Source of the DNA: Pomphorhynchus laevis | Taxonomy: Eukaryota; Acanthocephala; Palaeacanthocephala; Echinorhynchida; Pomphorhynchidae | Assembly: GCA_012934845.2 (NCBI GenBank) | Contig: WNNJ02002323.1 | Span: 1-64,000, forward strand | Length of the DNA stretch: 64,000 nucleotides | Reading direction: 5' to 3' | Part shown: piece after piece, positions 32,489-44,054 of the stretch | Layout of the letters: the number at the start of each line of letters is the position of its first letter | Numbering within the stretch: position 1 is the stretch's first letter | Notes under the pieces: model-generated | Seen by the model: the letters and a program-made list of their open reading frames with translations, nothing else | Database searches by the model: none | Told to the model about the DNA's origin: nothing | Made by a program: the position numbers and the translations under genes

Positions 32489-33180
32489 ATGTTTAAGTCT
32501 TCTATTTTTTTCCCTTGTTATATAAGATTTTATATAATTTATATCAAGTTAACATATCAAAATTATTTAAAAGTAGGGACATCTATATTTAGACAAGTAA
32601 AAGGTGTTCCAATGGGTGGTAATAGTAGCCCAATTATAGCTGACTTGTTTTTAAGCTTTATAGAATATGAATTTGTTCATAACTGTGTAAAAACTAAATC
32701 TAAACAATATAAATATATGAAATATATGTTTCGATACATTGATGATATATGTGTATTTAATTCTAATAATTTTTATTCAATTAGTGAACAAATTTATCCA
32801 GGTAGCCTCATTCTTAATAAAGATAATATTAATGATGAAGAAATTATATATCTTGATATGAACATTAAATTAACATCAATTAAAACTACTATTAATTTAT
32901 ATCGTAAAGATGACATATTTAAATTTACAAGAAACATATTTTTGCATGAGCATTCATGCATACCATATAATATAAAATATAATACATTAAATAATGAAAT
33001 TTTAAGAATTGCAACAATATGTAATGATATTGGCTTTCTTCAAAATCATTTAAATAATTAAATAGATACATATTTTAAACTAGGTTACTATAAAAATATC
33101 ATCAAGCAGAAAATAGTAAAATATATAAATCAACACAATAATATAAAGAATAAATTTAAACTCTTACGTGGCAAATTTTT
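32489..33180 (+). pseudogene. Penelope-like RT, C-terminal half of the palm
   Basis: Frame 32489-33061 encodes KVGTSIFRQVKGVPMGGNSS, PIIADLFLSFIEYEFV, the active-site word FRYIDDICVFN (YIDD at 32735-32746), LDMNIKLTSIKTTINLYRKD and CNDIGFLQNHLN. After a stop, IDTYFKLGYYKN and a final KFLWMDNK follow. The MG-N-S-PI-AD-F plus YIDD pattern is that of Penelope-like RTs (family assignment from memory; a related RT group cannot be excluded). N-terminal RT motifs and the GIY-YIG domain are missing. Nearly free of stops, so relatively young. Last residues run into flank unit c. Confidence 0.7.
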
Positions 33181-33385
33181 ATGGATGGATAATAAATAAT
33201 ATACTTTGCATTAGAATAAGATACTAGATAGTTATTTCAGAGGAAATACATCATTAGCATGTATTTGGCCCCGCTGCTATGTTGGGTAGAGGAGTTAGGG
33301 GCCGAAACCTGATAGCATAGCAGTTCCTCCTGATGACCTCTAATTCTTATTCTGATACAACGTCTGTTATTTATCAGTCAATTCA
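33178..33385 (+). repeat. Penelope-associated structured flank unit, copy c
   Basis: ~205 bp. Terminal inverted similarity: ggataataaataatatac...agaataag at the left against cttattctgatac...ttatttatc at the right. Inside: gaggaaatac...tcctc, hairpin AAATAC...GTATTT, GGCCCC...GGGGCC, and CTGCTATG...CATAGCAG, the last two interleaved (pseudoknot order). The three copies keep most pairings. Not a hammerhead: CTGATGA is present but GAAA is 5' of it with no stem II. Confidence 0.7.
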
Positions 33386-33389
33386 TAAT

Positions 33390-33679
33390 AATGACGTTTA
33401 TTTTAAATTTTGTTTTTTTTATTTTATTTTTTTTAACTTTATTTAAATTATAGAAAATCTAAAAACAATTATTAATTTTATTATTTAATTATTACTTTTT
33501 GATTTAGCATTATTATGTTTTGTTTATTTTATAATTATATTAAATACGTAGGCTCAGTTAGCTGATTTAATTTGCTTAATGGTTCATATAATAGTTTTGA
33601 TTTGTTTTTTAACAAATTCATACGCTATAAAGAAAACAGATCAAATTCAACTGAATATCAATTTATGTATTTCATGATT
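33390..33679. other. AT-rich spacer
   Basis: No feature identified. Confidence 0.4.
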
Positions 33680-33960
33680 CAAGTTTGATTATATTTTTAT
33701 AGTAAGCTAGTATAAAATATGTATCTATTATATTATTTAAGTGATTTTGAAGAATGCTAATATCATTTCATATTATGCAAATTCTTAAAATCTCGTTATT
33801 TGATGTATTATATTTAATAATACGATGTACATGAATGATCATGCAAAAATATTAGGTGAATTTAAATGTTATTTTTACGATATAAATTAACAGTAGTTTT
33901 AATTGATGCTAATTTAATGGTCATATCATGATAAATACCTTTTCATCATGTTCAGCGATG
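33680..33960 (-). pseudogene. Penelope-like RT fragment, opposite strand
   Basis: Minus strand reads MTIKLASIKTTVNLYRKN, then after breaks FLHDHSC, NTSNNEILRI, LQNHLNNIIDTYFILAYYKN, homologous to the 32850-33110 part of the neighbouring plus-strand copy. Convergent with it; decayed. Confidence 0.7.
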
Positions 33961-34439
33961 CAATAGCAGTAATATATCGAATTAATTTAGGCAGAATTAT
34001 ATACTATGCGGAGAATTAATCCAATGGTGTCTCGCGATAATGGGGAATAATCAATTATTATTACAATTTTTTACTTCATAATATTTTATAAAAACAATAA
34101 AAATGAGCAGAGTTAGTTGTCAATGGTCGACTGTCATGAGTTGGAGGGTGCTCGTGTTACCATTTATGCTACTTTTCTCGATTTGAAGCTCAACAGCATC
34201 CTTGATTTGTAAATGCAGTCAGTGTACGGCTATTTATTTAATACTATTTCTTTTTATGATTTAAAAATATTACTTTAATACAAAAATATGTCTTTAATAC
34301 TTCAAAATATTACTTTAATACCTTGTATTATTACAAAATTACTAATAATAAAGATTTTGTTAATAACTATACAACCACTAAAAGAAGGCAAACATAGGAA
34401 ATGAAGATATCGTCCGTGGGCAAGTGTCTAAACCTTGTC
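33961..34439. other. AT-rich spacer
   Basis: No gene. 34345-34365 holds taataataaagattttg, the LINE 3' terminal word in inverse orientation, possibly a tiny minus-strand LINE tail. Confidence 0.35.
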
Positions 34440-36240
34440 CAGCTGGGTGTAAGAAAGGAAACCTCAGCTCCGGTTCCGACTAGGAGGAGGCATCCCACTT
34501 CAGCTAACTTAACACAGTGCAAAGTATTCGAGATCCTTTTTCACTGAATATCCTTCAGTGAAATTCGGGAGGTGCTTTTACCCTTAGCCTTCTATCTGGT
34601 AGAGATGCAGATGTTATAGTCATTCAGGAGACGCGGTCTATCCGGCTCCCCCAGGACATTACTCAATTTATTCCTAAGTACATCTACACCCACTATACTC
34701 CGTACATAATCCCACCTCACTCTTCTTCATCTCAAGGTCTTTTAACCCTAGTAAAGAGCTCCTAAAGCTCACCCCTCTTACCAAAGTAGTCTTGTGCAGC
34801 CCTGTCTTGTTTAGCTATATTACAATGTAAAAACGGAAAACGTATCAGCATAGCCAGTTTCTATATCCGGACAGGAGAAATTCACAAGAACCGTCACCTC
34901 CTAGATCGTATACTGGGTAGTAGTTATGACATGCTACTTGGTGACTTTAACGACAGAACTGGTCGTTGGATTAATGCAGCAATCCGCAGTAACATGAACG
35001 ACTATCTTATTCACCAACCACCTTCCCCTACCTTTCATTCCACAACAATGAAAGGTAGATTCAAAACTTTTTTATCTCCATTTACGAAAAGGCGCTTGCG
35101 CGTAAAATCCGCGACCATCTAAGTAGGCGAAATTTAATCTCACCAGGTTTTCATGGGTACGTAAAAGATCGCTCGGTCCATACTGCATTAGATGAAGTGC
35201 GCAGGTTTTGTCAGGATAACAGTCATCAGTTTGTTGTGGCTGTTTTTCTAAACTTTTCTGTTGCATTCGATCGCATTTCCATTCCTTTTGTTATATCTTC
35301 TCTTAGGTCCCTTGGGTTGCCTGCGAGAATCGTTAACAGGGTGGAAATATTGTTGTATACCAAGCGATTCTTCTATGAAGATGACCCTGATGCACGTCAG
35401 TTCTAACCTATTACAGGTATGCCTCAAGGCTCCCCAGTTTCTCCAATCTTGTATCTTGCTGCCTCCATTGAACTTTACCAAAAATTGAAACGCGATCAAC
35501 ATCTAGTGGTATACGCTGATAATACTACATCCCTGTTTTCTGGACGCAGGTGCAAAGATGTAGTCTCTGACATCAGCCGTTTCTTTTAAAGATTAAAAGA
35601 TCAGTTATCCTCATCCAATCTTATTTTAATTTCCAACAAATCGCAGGTGGTCGTCTTTCATGGCGCCCCTAACATCAAAAAGAAGCTTAAGATACTAGCA
35701 TCTCTGCACTCTCCCCCATTATGCAGCCTCAACCACTCCCCACCTTTATGAGTCGAGTAAAATATCTGGGGTTCACTGTCACAGTGAATTAGTCGTCTAA
35801 AGCTGACCTAGATAGACTCAAACGTATCATGAAGAAAGCTAGGTTAGCCCTAAAAAAGGCTTAGCATCTGTTATTGAATGAGAAAGCCCAAGAGCGCCTC
35901 TGGGGGTACTTAAGCTATATCGGGATTAGTCTTTTTTCAAGAGGACGTCCCCTAGAGCAAAGACTTGGGTTTCTAAGGTTTCTCATCTCGAGATTACCGA
36001 GCATAGTTCGCCTCGATTGGATTCTTCGGGAAATGAAAAACTCCGGGTGGTTCAGTCGGAGAGCGGCGTGTTTGATTAGCTGTAGAGCTCAGATCCCTGT
36101 TGACATGAGGTCGTGACACTGTGAAGACTATAATATCAACTAGTTTGACTTTCTTTGTTCTTTTATGTGTTTTATTTTTAAAAATGTTTTTAGTGGTTAT
36201 ATTGTTATTTAACAAAATCTTTATTATTATTGTTATTATA
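34440..36240 (+). pseudogene. jockey/I-group LINE with internal deletion, copy C
   Basis: Begins in ORF2: LNILQ then NSGG, DADVIVIQETRSIRLPQD, SYDMLLGDFNDRTGRWINAA (34928). At about 35055-35080 the endonuclease is fused to mid-RT (IYEKALARKIRDHL), removing ~1.3 kb relative to copy B. RT motifs are mutated: VFLNFSVAFDR for VFLDFSAAFDR (35245) and VYADNTTSLF for YADD (35510). Several stops follow; the C-terminus WFSRRAACLISCRAQIPVDM ends near 36115. 3' terminus aaaatctttattattattg at 36219 matches copies A and B. Catalytically dead. Confidence 0.85.
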
Positions 36241-36269
36241 CAAAAAATTTTATATAAAAAATTGCTTTA

Positions 36270-37742
36270 CTCAAGGTGATCCCTTCGCAATGGCTGGTTT
36301 CTCATTAGCATCCTTTCCGCTAATCGACACAATACAAACAGTCCGTTCCAAACATAAATCAGAAATGGTATGCCGATGATGCCAACTTCGTCGGTTACCC
36401 AGATCAACTAAAAAAAGTTTGGGAAATTCTAGTCAAGGAAGGACCGAAATACGGATATCACGTAAACGCGTTAAAATCTCAGATACTCTCACACAGTCCA
36501 CTATGTCAAAACAATTTGCCATTTCCACAAATCCGTCAAAGATCGGCCGGCTTGTCAATTCTTGGTTCACCTGTAGCTTCACTTGAGTATGAACAAGAAG
36601 TGATCACCCAACATCTAAAAAATTGGAACATTCTCGTCACTCACCTGACATCAGTCGCCAAGATAGATCCGCAAGTCGCTTTTACAGGACTTACCCGGGC
36701 CATTCAAGCAAAGTGGACCCGCGTACTACGAACTTGTCAATGCCAACACGTATGGCTAGCAGAATTGTCGGAAGCAATAAAATCAAGCCTTCTACCAGAT
36801 ATAACAACAAACTCGTGCGTCAATGAATGGTATACAATTCTGACCTTTCCGCTTAAGCTGGGCGGCATTGGAGTATTTGACCCGTCTTTCATGGCTCACC
36901 TGGACTACGAAGCATCTATACAAATTTGTTCTACGTATGACAGCAATCCAGGCGGAAACGCCCTACGTGATAGACAGAGAATCATGTTCAAGCGGATCTC
37001 AACCCGCCGGGTCATGGCTTTCCAAGAGCGCATCACACAATCACCCATTTATCATAACCCGGCACTTAAAAACATTCTAGCACACGCATCAAGAGACGGT
37101 GCGTCCGCCTGGTTAAGCGCCCTGCCTCTAAAAAACGAAAACTTCCACTTAACCTCTAACGAATTCACCAATGCCATTTCAACTCGATATGGTTTAATGC
37201 CAAACAACCTGGTCGGTAAACACTGCCCATGCGGAGCTGAATTAGAGGTCGGACATGCCCTCTCATGCAGAAAAGGTGGCCTCCCAACCATCAGGCACAA
37301 TGCGTTACGTGACATAATTGCTCATGAACTAACCAGTGTGTGTCACAGCGTGGAAATCGAACCTCAATTATCCCCAGTTCCTGACAACCTTACATTTGAC
37401 GCGTCAAACACTTCAAGAGAATATGGAGCAAAGCTAGACGCGGTAGGTACAGGATTCAACGGCACACGATATGAGCGAACATTCTTGGATGCCAGTGTCT
37501 TTTTCATTTTTGCTCAATCGTTTTCCAACCGAGCCCTCTCGTCCTCGTTCGAGTACAACGAGAACAGGAAGATTTCTAAATACGAAGAAAGAGTGATAAC
37601 AGTCGAAAAAGGTTCGTTTGTACCGTTTATCCTATCATCGTCAGGTGATAAAGATCGCGCTCGATCTTTAATAAAATCAATCGCTACTGCAAAATCAAGA
37701 CTGAGCCTCACTAGAAGGACCAAAGTACTGTTACGTCGCTAA
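36270..37742 (+). pseudogene. RT-CCHC-nuclease-type retroelement, copy 2 (longest frame)
   Basis: Starts inside the RT at QGDPFAMAGFSLASFPLI (36274). One frameshift on, WYADDANFVGYPDQLKKVW holds the active-site YADD (36368-36379). Frame 36516-37742 (408 residues) then continues: ILGSPVASLEYEQEVI, KIDPQVAFTGLTRAIQAKWT, LPLKNENFHLTSNEFTNAIS, a CPCGAELEVGHALSC knuckle (C-x-C-x8-H-x3-C), GGLPTIRHNALRD, then GAKLDAVGTGF and RTFLDASVFFIFAQSF. The D...D-A/V pattern suggests a PD-(D/E)XK-like nuclease as in R2/NeSL-type LINEs (inference). C-terminal ~35 residues are missing where copy 3 begins. Confidence 0.7.
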
Positions 37743-39100
37743 TGCAGCCAAGTCACAACTCTTGTCTCACCATTCTCTGAGCATTGAGCAGTTCCCAACG
37801 ACTGACATCAAGATTAGATGTGATGGCATACGTATTCTTGGATCCGCGGTGGGTTCCGTCGACTACGAAGCAAATATTGTCGAACAATGTGTAGATACTT
37901 GGCGAAATCTAATTAAACGTTTAGTCGACGCTGCGAAAATCGGCTCCCAAGTCGCATACTCGGGCTACACATGCAATACAAGCAAAATGGACCTATATCA
38001 CACGGATATCCAGTGCGATCAAGATATGTTGCGAGGCGTATCTGAGAGCCTAATGAGTGTTTTTCTCAATGAAATTACTCGATGGCCGATTGAAAATGGA
38101 TGGAAAACGATCCTGATGTCTCCTCTAAAAATGGGCGGGTTGGGAATATTTGATCCGGCAATAACCGCTCAAACAGACTACGAATCCTCAAAGACAATCA
38201 GTGGCACATACGACTCCGTTTAACCGGACAAGCATTGAGAAACATACAATCAAAAACGATCGATCAAATTACGGCGTGACGTAAGAACATACATCATCAT
38301 AGGCTGTCATAGGCACTTTATTTTATGGACACCGTTGTTCTAACCGTCGTCAATCATGCTTAAAGCGACGGAGCATCTTCATGGCTCAGCGCCCTCCCGC
38401 AGAAAAACGAACGCTTTTGTATGTCATCAAGGGAGTTCACAGATGCTATTTCCGCTCGCTATGGGCAAACCCCAAGTGACTTGATCGGCAAATCATGATC
38501 TTGTGGTGAATAAGTCACGGTGAGCCACGCACTCTCGTGTAGATTGGGAGGATTACCGTCAATCAGACACGACTCTGTCCGAGATAAAATTTCAAAAGAA
38601 ATATCCACTATTTGCCGTGATGTAGTAATAGAACCAAACTTACTACCGGTACCTGACACCCTAAAAATCGTCGCAACATCAACAAGTCGAGCCACCGGGG
38701 CAAGGTTGACATTTCCTGTTTGGGCCTGTGGAACGAGCGATTAGATCGGACGTTCTGTGACGTCAACGTGATTAACATCTTTGCTCAGTCGTTCGTCAAC
38801 CGATTAGTGGATGCATTCTTCCAGCACAATGAATCACGCAAACACGCCAAATATTCGGAAAGAATTAAAGCGATCGAGCGCGGCAGGTTCATTCAGCTAA
38901 TTTTCTCCGCTTCTGGTTGCATTGTGAAAGAGACAGGCACCTTGTTCAGACGAATCGCATCAATTCGCACACAACGAGGTATTACGAAATATCCACATGT
39001 CATCACAAACATCAAACGCCGCGTTTCCTTTGAAATTGATCGAACAGCATATGGCTGTCTTCGAAGTCCAAGAGGAAGCAGAAGACAGCACATAAGATAG
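37743..39100 (+). pseudogene. RT-CCHC-nuclease-type retroelement, copy 3, head-to-tail with copy 2
   Basis: Starts at NAAKSQLLSH, the position equivalent to NALKSQILSH of copy 2 just after YADD. Frame 37762-38223 has GIRILGSAVGSVDYEANIVE and MGGLGIFDPAITAQTDYES. After frameshifts come SALPQKNERF, ISARYGQTPSDLIG, a damaged knuckle (SCGE...HALSC), GGLPSIRHDSVRD, then GARLTF and RTFCDVNVINIFAQSFVN. The frame 38720-39100 ends RVSFEIDRTAYGCLRSPRGS, the complete C-terminus lacking in copy 2. Decayed. Confidence 0.7.
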
Positions 39101-39109
39101 TGAACGCCT

Positions 39110-40849
39110 TGTTTTAAAAATTAACTACAACTTTGACAGTGAAAGTTATGTATGGGCCCATTTGCGGGAACCCCCTTTCTTGTAAATTATTGTAATAAAT
39201 TTAAAAAAATAATTCATTGTTATACTTGTCCTGATGAAGTTTTCGTAATATTGAATATCTTCAAAGCTTATAAAAACTAATAATTATATTAATAAAAATA
39301 GAACGTCATAAATTAGGTCATTTAGATGAACTAAATATATATGAATATATTTATACTATTAATATTTATTATAGTAAACAAATAATAATTTATACCAATT
39401 ATGAATATTAATCAGATCACCCATTAACTGGTATTATTAGGTTTCTGTGTATTAGAACAATGATCGAAGGTTATCAAGACGAATTAATACATTATTAGGT
39501 TTCGTTCATGTTTTTTCAATCAAACATAGCAGTGAGTTTAGTTATATGGAATCAGATCACTTAACTGAGGCTACATATTATTTTAAATATAAAAATGGAG
39601 ATATAGTAATCTTAAAAAGAAATTTTATAAACCAATTAATAGATAATATGACATGTTTAAGAATAAAAATTAGATTATATTATTAGATATAATAAGAATA
39701 TAATAAATATAATAAGAATATAATATAATAAATTAGATTGTATTAGATATATTGTAAGTATTTAAAGTATCTTATTCTAACACAAAGTACATTATTTACT
39801 ATTCATCCATAAAAACTCGATATTTAAAAGAATAGATTATGTAATAAGAATGTGCTATTTAGAGGATCTATTTGGTTGCTATTTTTCAAAGAAAACTGTA
39901 AAACATCAGCGTGTATACACTCAGCTAGTGTAAACCATATCAGTGTTTTGCTAAATGAGCATATCCGAGTATTGTTCACGAAATTTATTGAGATGTCGGT
40001 ATATAAACTTTCATTTGCGACAGGGCAAATATTAGAAAATATGTTACTTCTGTATATAAATGCTGTTACATAAAATCGGATAGCTTTAAAAATATAATAT
40101 AATAACATAATAATATATTATTATATTATTAATATCAATTTTAAATATGTACGATTGCTTAAGTTAAAATAAAAGATTTTTACAATTAAGGATGTTTGCA
40201 TTCATAATATATTCGAATATTTTAAGATAATTGAGTATTAAATTTAATCATGTCAAATTTCAAATGTAAAGAAAATGTCTAATTATCGGATCTGGTCTAT
40301 ATTAGAATAAAGATTCGACGTCGTTAGAATGAAGTGCCCTGCAATTAGGTTGCGTAATATTTTCGTTTAGAATGCATTTATTGTGATGATATTTAATTAT
40401 CTATAGGCCATTTAATATTCAAGACAGTTTATAATATTTATTATCCATACATAAATTTCCTATATAAAAGTTTAAATCTATCTTTAATAATATTTTTATA
40501 ATTTGATATTTACAAAATTATTTTATTTTTATAGTTTAAAATACGCTTAAAGTAGATTAATTAAATAATTCCTAAATAATTCCCACACAATTCGAATTAT
40601 TTAAATAATTAAATAATTATCAATTTAAATAATTATTAATTAATAGCAATTATTTAAATAATTCCTACTCAATTCGAAATATTTCAAATTGCATATCTCG
40701 AATTGTATTTTCATAAATGCTTATTTAAATGTTCATATGTTGATAATAAGAATTAATTTAAGAATTAAATGAATTTAAGAATTAATTAATACATGTTTTA
40801 TAATTAATATTAGTTTTATTAAGAATTAAACTATTCCAATACATTTGTT
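39110..40849. other. AT-rich region with Penelope-like debris
   Basis: 39410-39430 and 39548-39570 share aatcagatcac...taactg words. 39740-39815 (minus) matches the left end of the structured flank unit (atcttattct...acaaagta...ttatttac...tccataaaa). 40430-40470 has a similar tatccat word. No RT motif legible. Confidence 0.45.
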
Positions 40850-41600
40850 AATAGTAGTTTTAATTTATGTTAAATTAATGTTCATATCTAGATATATACC
40901 TATAAGGCTACCTGTATAAATTTGTTCGATAATTAGAGTTAAATACAGATATATCCTCGATATATCGGAACATTTCATATCTTTATATAGTTTTGTTTAT
41001 TTTTTACACCGTTCTGAAATTTTTATACAAAATCTTTATATAGCTTTGATTTATTTTTTACATCGTTCTGAAAAAAATCATATTCTATAAAGCTTATAAG
41101 TCAGCTATAATTGGTCTACTATTACCTCCCATTGGTAAATATATTGATCCTCCTTCATCGTAAATTGTAAATTTAAATATGTCATCTTTACGATATAAAT
41201 TAATAGTAGTTTTAGTTGATGTTAATTTAATGTTCATATCTAGATATACACCTTCTTTATCATTAATATTGGTTTTGTTAAGAATAAGGCTTTCTGGAAA
41301 AATTTGTTCACAAATTGAATAAAAATTATTAGAATTAAATACACATATATCATCAATGTATCGAAACATATATTTCATATATTTATATTGTTTAGATTTA
41401 GTTTTTACACAGTTATGAACAAATTCATATTCTATAAAGCTTAAAAACAAGTCAGCTATAATTGGGCTACTTATTACCACCCATTGGAACACCTTTTACT
41501 TGTCTAAATATAGATGTCCCTACTTTTAAATAATTTTGATTTATCAAAATATTTAAGGATTCTATTAATTCAATGTTATCCATATATTTATATTTATTTG
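40850..41600 (-). pseudogene. two Penelope-like RT fragments in tandem
   Basis: Fragment beta (41600-41165) reads MDNIELIESLNILINQNYLK, KVGTSIFRQVKGVPMGGN, a 1-nt frameshift, SPIIADLFLSFIEYEFV, FRYIDDICVFN (YIDD at 41349-41360) and LDMNIKLTSTKTTINLYRKD. At 41160-41100 it then repeats PMGGNSRPIIADL, so a second copy is spliced on. Fragment gamma (41095-40850) continues from there as MFRYIEDISVFNSN with many stops (YIED for YIDD). The junction suggests a template jump or tandem array. Confidence 0.7.
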
Positions 41601-41775
41601 ATGGTTAAACTTTTGTTAGATAGGCGTTATAGTTATTGTGAATAACTTTAATAATAACTAACTACTTGTAAATTAAGATATGTCATCTATACGATATAAA
41701 TTAATAGTAGTTTTAGTTAATGTTAATTTAATGCTCATGTCGAGATATGTACTTTCTTTAATGATTTTAAATTTA

Positions 41776-42965
41776 TTAATGATTAAATATTAAATTTACT
41801 AATGATTTTAAATTTATTTTTAATATTATTGTGTTGATTATATATTTTACTATTTTCTGCTTGATGTTATTTTTATAGTAACCTAGTTTAAAATATGTAT
41901 CTATTAAATTATTTAAATGATTTTGAAGAAAGCCAATATCATTACATATTGTTGCAATTCTTAAAATTTCATTATTTAATGTATTATATTTTATATTATA
42001 TGGTATGCATGAATGCTCATGCAAAAATATGTTTCTTGTAAATTTAATTATGTCATCTTTACGATATAAATTAATAGTAGTTTTAGTTAATGTTAATTTA
42101 ATGTTCATATCTAGATATACACCTTCTTTATCATTAATATTGGTTTTGTTAAGAATAAGGCTTTCTGGATAAATTTGTTCACAAATTGAATAAAAATTAT
42201 TAGAGTTATTATTAGAAACATATTTAATATCTTTATATAATTTAGATTTATTTATACACAGTCATGAACAAATTCATATTCTATTTCTCAAAAAAGTGGC
42301 AGCTATAATTGGGTTACTCTTATCTCCTATTGGAACACCTTTCATTTGTCTAAATATAGATGTCCCTACTTTTAAATAATTTTGATTTATTAAAATATTA
42401 AAGGCTTATATTATAACATATATATTTCCGAATATAAAGTTAGAAAGTTTTCTATGTTTCTATATCATAAATATATCGAAACATATATTTCCCATCTTTA
42501 TATGAAACAAAATAAGTTAACAAATTCTTAATAAATATTTTGATATGTTTATATTATTGACGATTTTACCAGGATTATTTTCGTTATTTTTAAATAGAAT
42601 TAAACACACATGCATCATCAATATTTCAAATTTTATCAATTTCATTCAATTTTAATCGTTTATTTATATTTAGAGGCCAAATTTTTGTCAAGCATGTTAT
42701 AGATAAATTATAACCTATATAAATTATATTATATTTTAAATTATATCATAAATTTTTATAAATACACATTTATCTATTTCCAAATATAAGGTTAATTGAT
42801 TTTTCTAACACTTCTTTAATATCTACTAAATCTAGATTTATGTAAAGCTTACTAAAATCGTCCGTATTTATATTCTGAAAATTTATTCCTTTTGTCTGTT
42901 CTAAAAATTCTTTTGTAGAATTAATACTGAAATAGTGTTTTATACCAGTATTAATTTCGATTACC
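41776..42965 (-). pseudogene. Penelope-like RT, longer broken copy
   Basis: From high to low coordinate: DFSKLYINLDLVDIKEVLE (about 42850), a VCVFN-type fragment near 42600, then KVGTSIFRQMKGVPIGDKSN (about 42340), YEFVHDC (42255), and the open frame 42108-41776 with LTLTKTTINLYRKDDIIKFT, NIFLHEHSCIPYNIKYNT, CNDIGFLQNHLNNLIDTYFK. The YIDD part is lost at about 42200. Includes the N-terminal RT motif that the other copies lack. Confidence 0.65.
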
Positions 42966-43049
42966 CTACAACATTATTATATTATAAATTAATACTGATT
43001 AATTAATTATCCTACAATATTTCTTGAAGTGTATTTTAAGTATATTATT

Positions 43050-43260
43050 CCTTTATTTTTCTAGTATTCTAGTTTAATACCAGAATTACTTTCGCAATTT
43101 TTAAATAGAGTTAAATACACACGCATAATCAATATATCAGAACATTACATATCTTTTAATAGTTTAGATTTATTTTTTAACAGCCATGAACATATTCATA
43201 TTATATAAAGCATAAAGATAAGTCAGCTATAATTAGGCTACTTTTACCTCTTATTTGAAT
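43050..43260 (-). pseudogene. Penelope-like RT scrap
   Basis: Minus strand shows a decayed YIDYACVFNSI and a YEYVHG-type word around 43090-43200, equivalent to the active-site region of the other copies. Many stops. Confidence 0.45.
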
Positions 43261-43398
43261 ACAATTGAAGGAAATATTTTAATATTACAGTTGGTAATCT
43301 TTACAATTTAAGTTGGTTTTTTTAAATCGGTTTAACAATTTTATGTTGCAAAAGTTTAAAAATAATATTTTTTATCAAGATATAAAGCAGATGTCAAA

Positions 43399-43926
43399 AT
43401 TCATTTAGCTTCCTTATCATCAAGTGTTGTGACACTACCACCGCTACTAGTCTTATGGATTTCGTCTTCGATTACTTCCCGTACATTGTAAATAACTTCA
43501 ACTTCAGGTAAGCTAAGGTACTCTAGTAGTGCACTTGACGTTTGCGATCTTGATTTGCTTGTGCGTTTTGATGGTCTGTAATAATTTGTTGCTAACCTTG
43601 CGTCTATAACATTTTCAAATCCCGTGGTTGTACTAACCACATTAGCTGCCTGGAATGTTGGAGCCAAGAATAGTCCGTGCTGAAATTCGCCCTTTAGCGC
43701 TTCATTTAACTGCATTTCCACAAGTGTTTCGATTTGTTTCTTCATTTTAGATTTCCGGCTTCTGGGGGGCCGATGAGTTTCTTTTATTTTATGGCTACCT
43801 AAATATGCATTCATTTGATTTTGATCGTGTTCGATAAATGTCAGTTTGAACAGATAGTACAAACTTATGATTACTCCAATTAACGCCGTACCAAACGTAT
43901 AGGCTAACTCCGCTCTGGAAATGGTT
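43399..43926 (-). CDS. possible terminal exon of a host membrane protein
   Basis: A minus-strand open frame follows an acceptor (tttgaaatatag at 43927) and runs 43926 to a stop at 43401-43399. It starts RTTISRAELAYTFGTALIGV and IISLYYLFKL, a single predicted hydrophobic segment (~20 residues), followed by a basic RPPRSRKSKMKK patch, QIETLVEMQLNEALKG and a serine/acid-rich tail ending SSGGSVTTLDDKEAK. Codon use and GC are coding-like. I do not recognise the family. It may or may not belong with the exons at 48773-49017, same strand; no linking exon was found. Confidence 0.5.
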
Positions 43927-44054
43927 GTTCTCGCTATATTTCAAAAATTGGTAATTGATACTGTAATCAATGCTTTAATAATGACCTGATAATTAATCAC
44001 AGAACAAATTACAATAAAAATAGCAAACTATAAATGTAATATTTGATTAAATGA

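Noticed and set aside
33225-33335. Hammerhead reading of CTGATGA in the Penelope flank unit
   Set aside because: GAAA lies 5' of CTGATGA and no stem II can be formed in either linear or permuted order; only the separate helices described are supported.
33178-33385. HDV-like ribozyme in the flank unit
   Set aside because: Interleaved helices are in the right order but there is no P3 hairpin between them, no P4, and no convincing catalytic C.
39225-39270. CTGATGAAG...CTTC as a hammerhead
   Set aside because: Core first half is present but no stem II and no GAAA follow.
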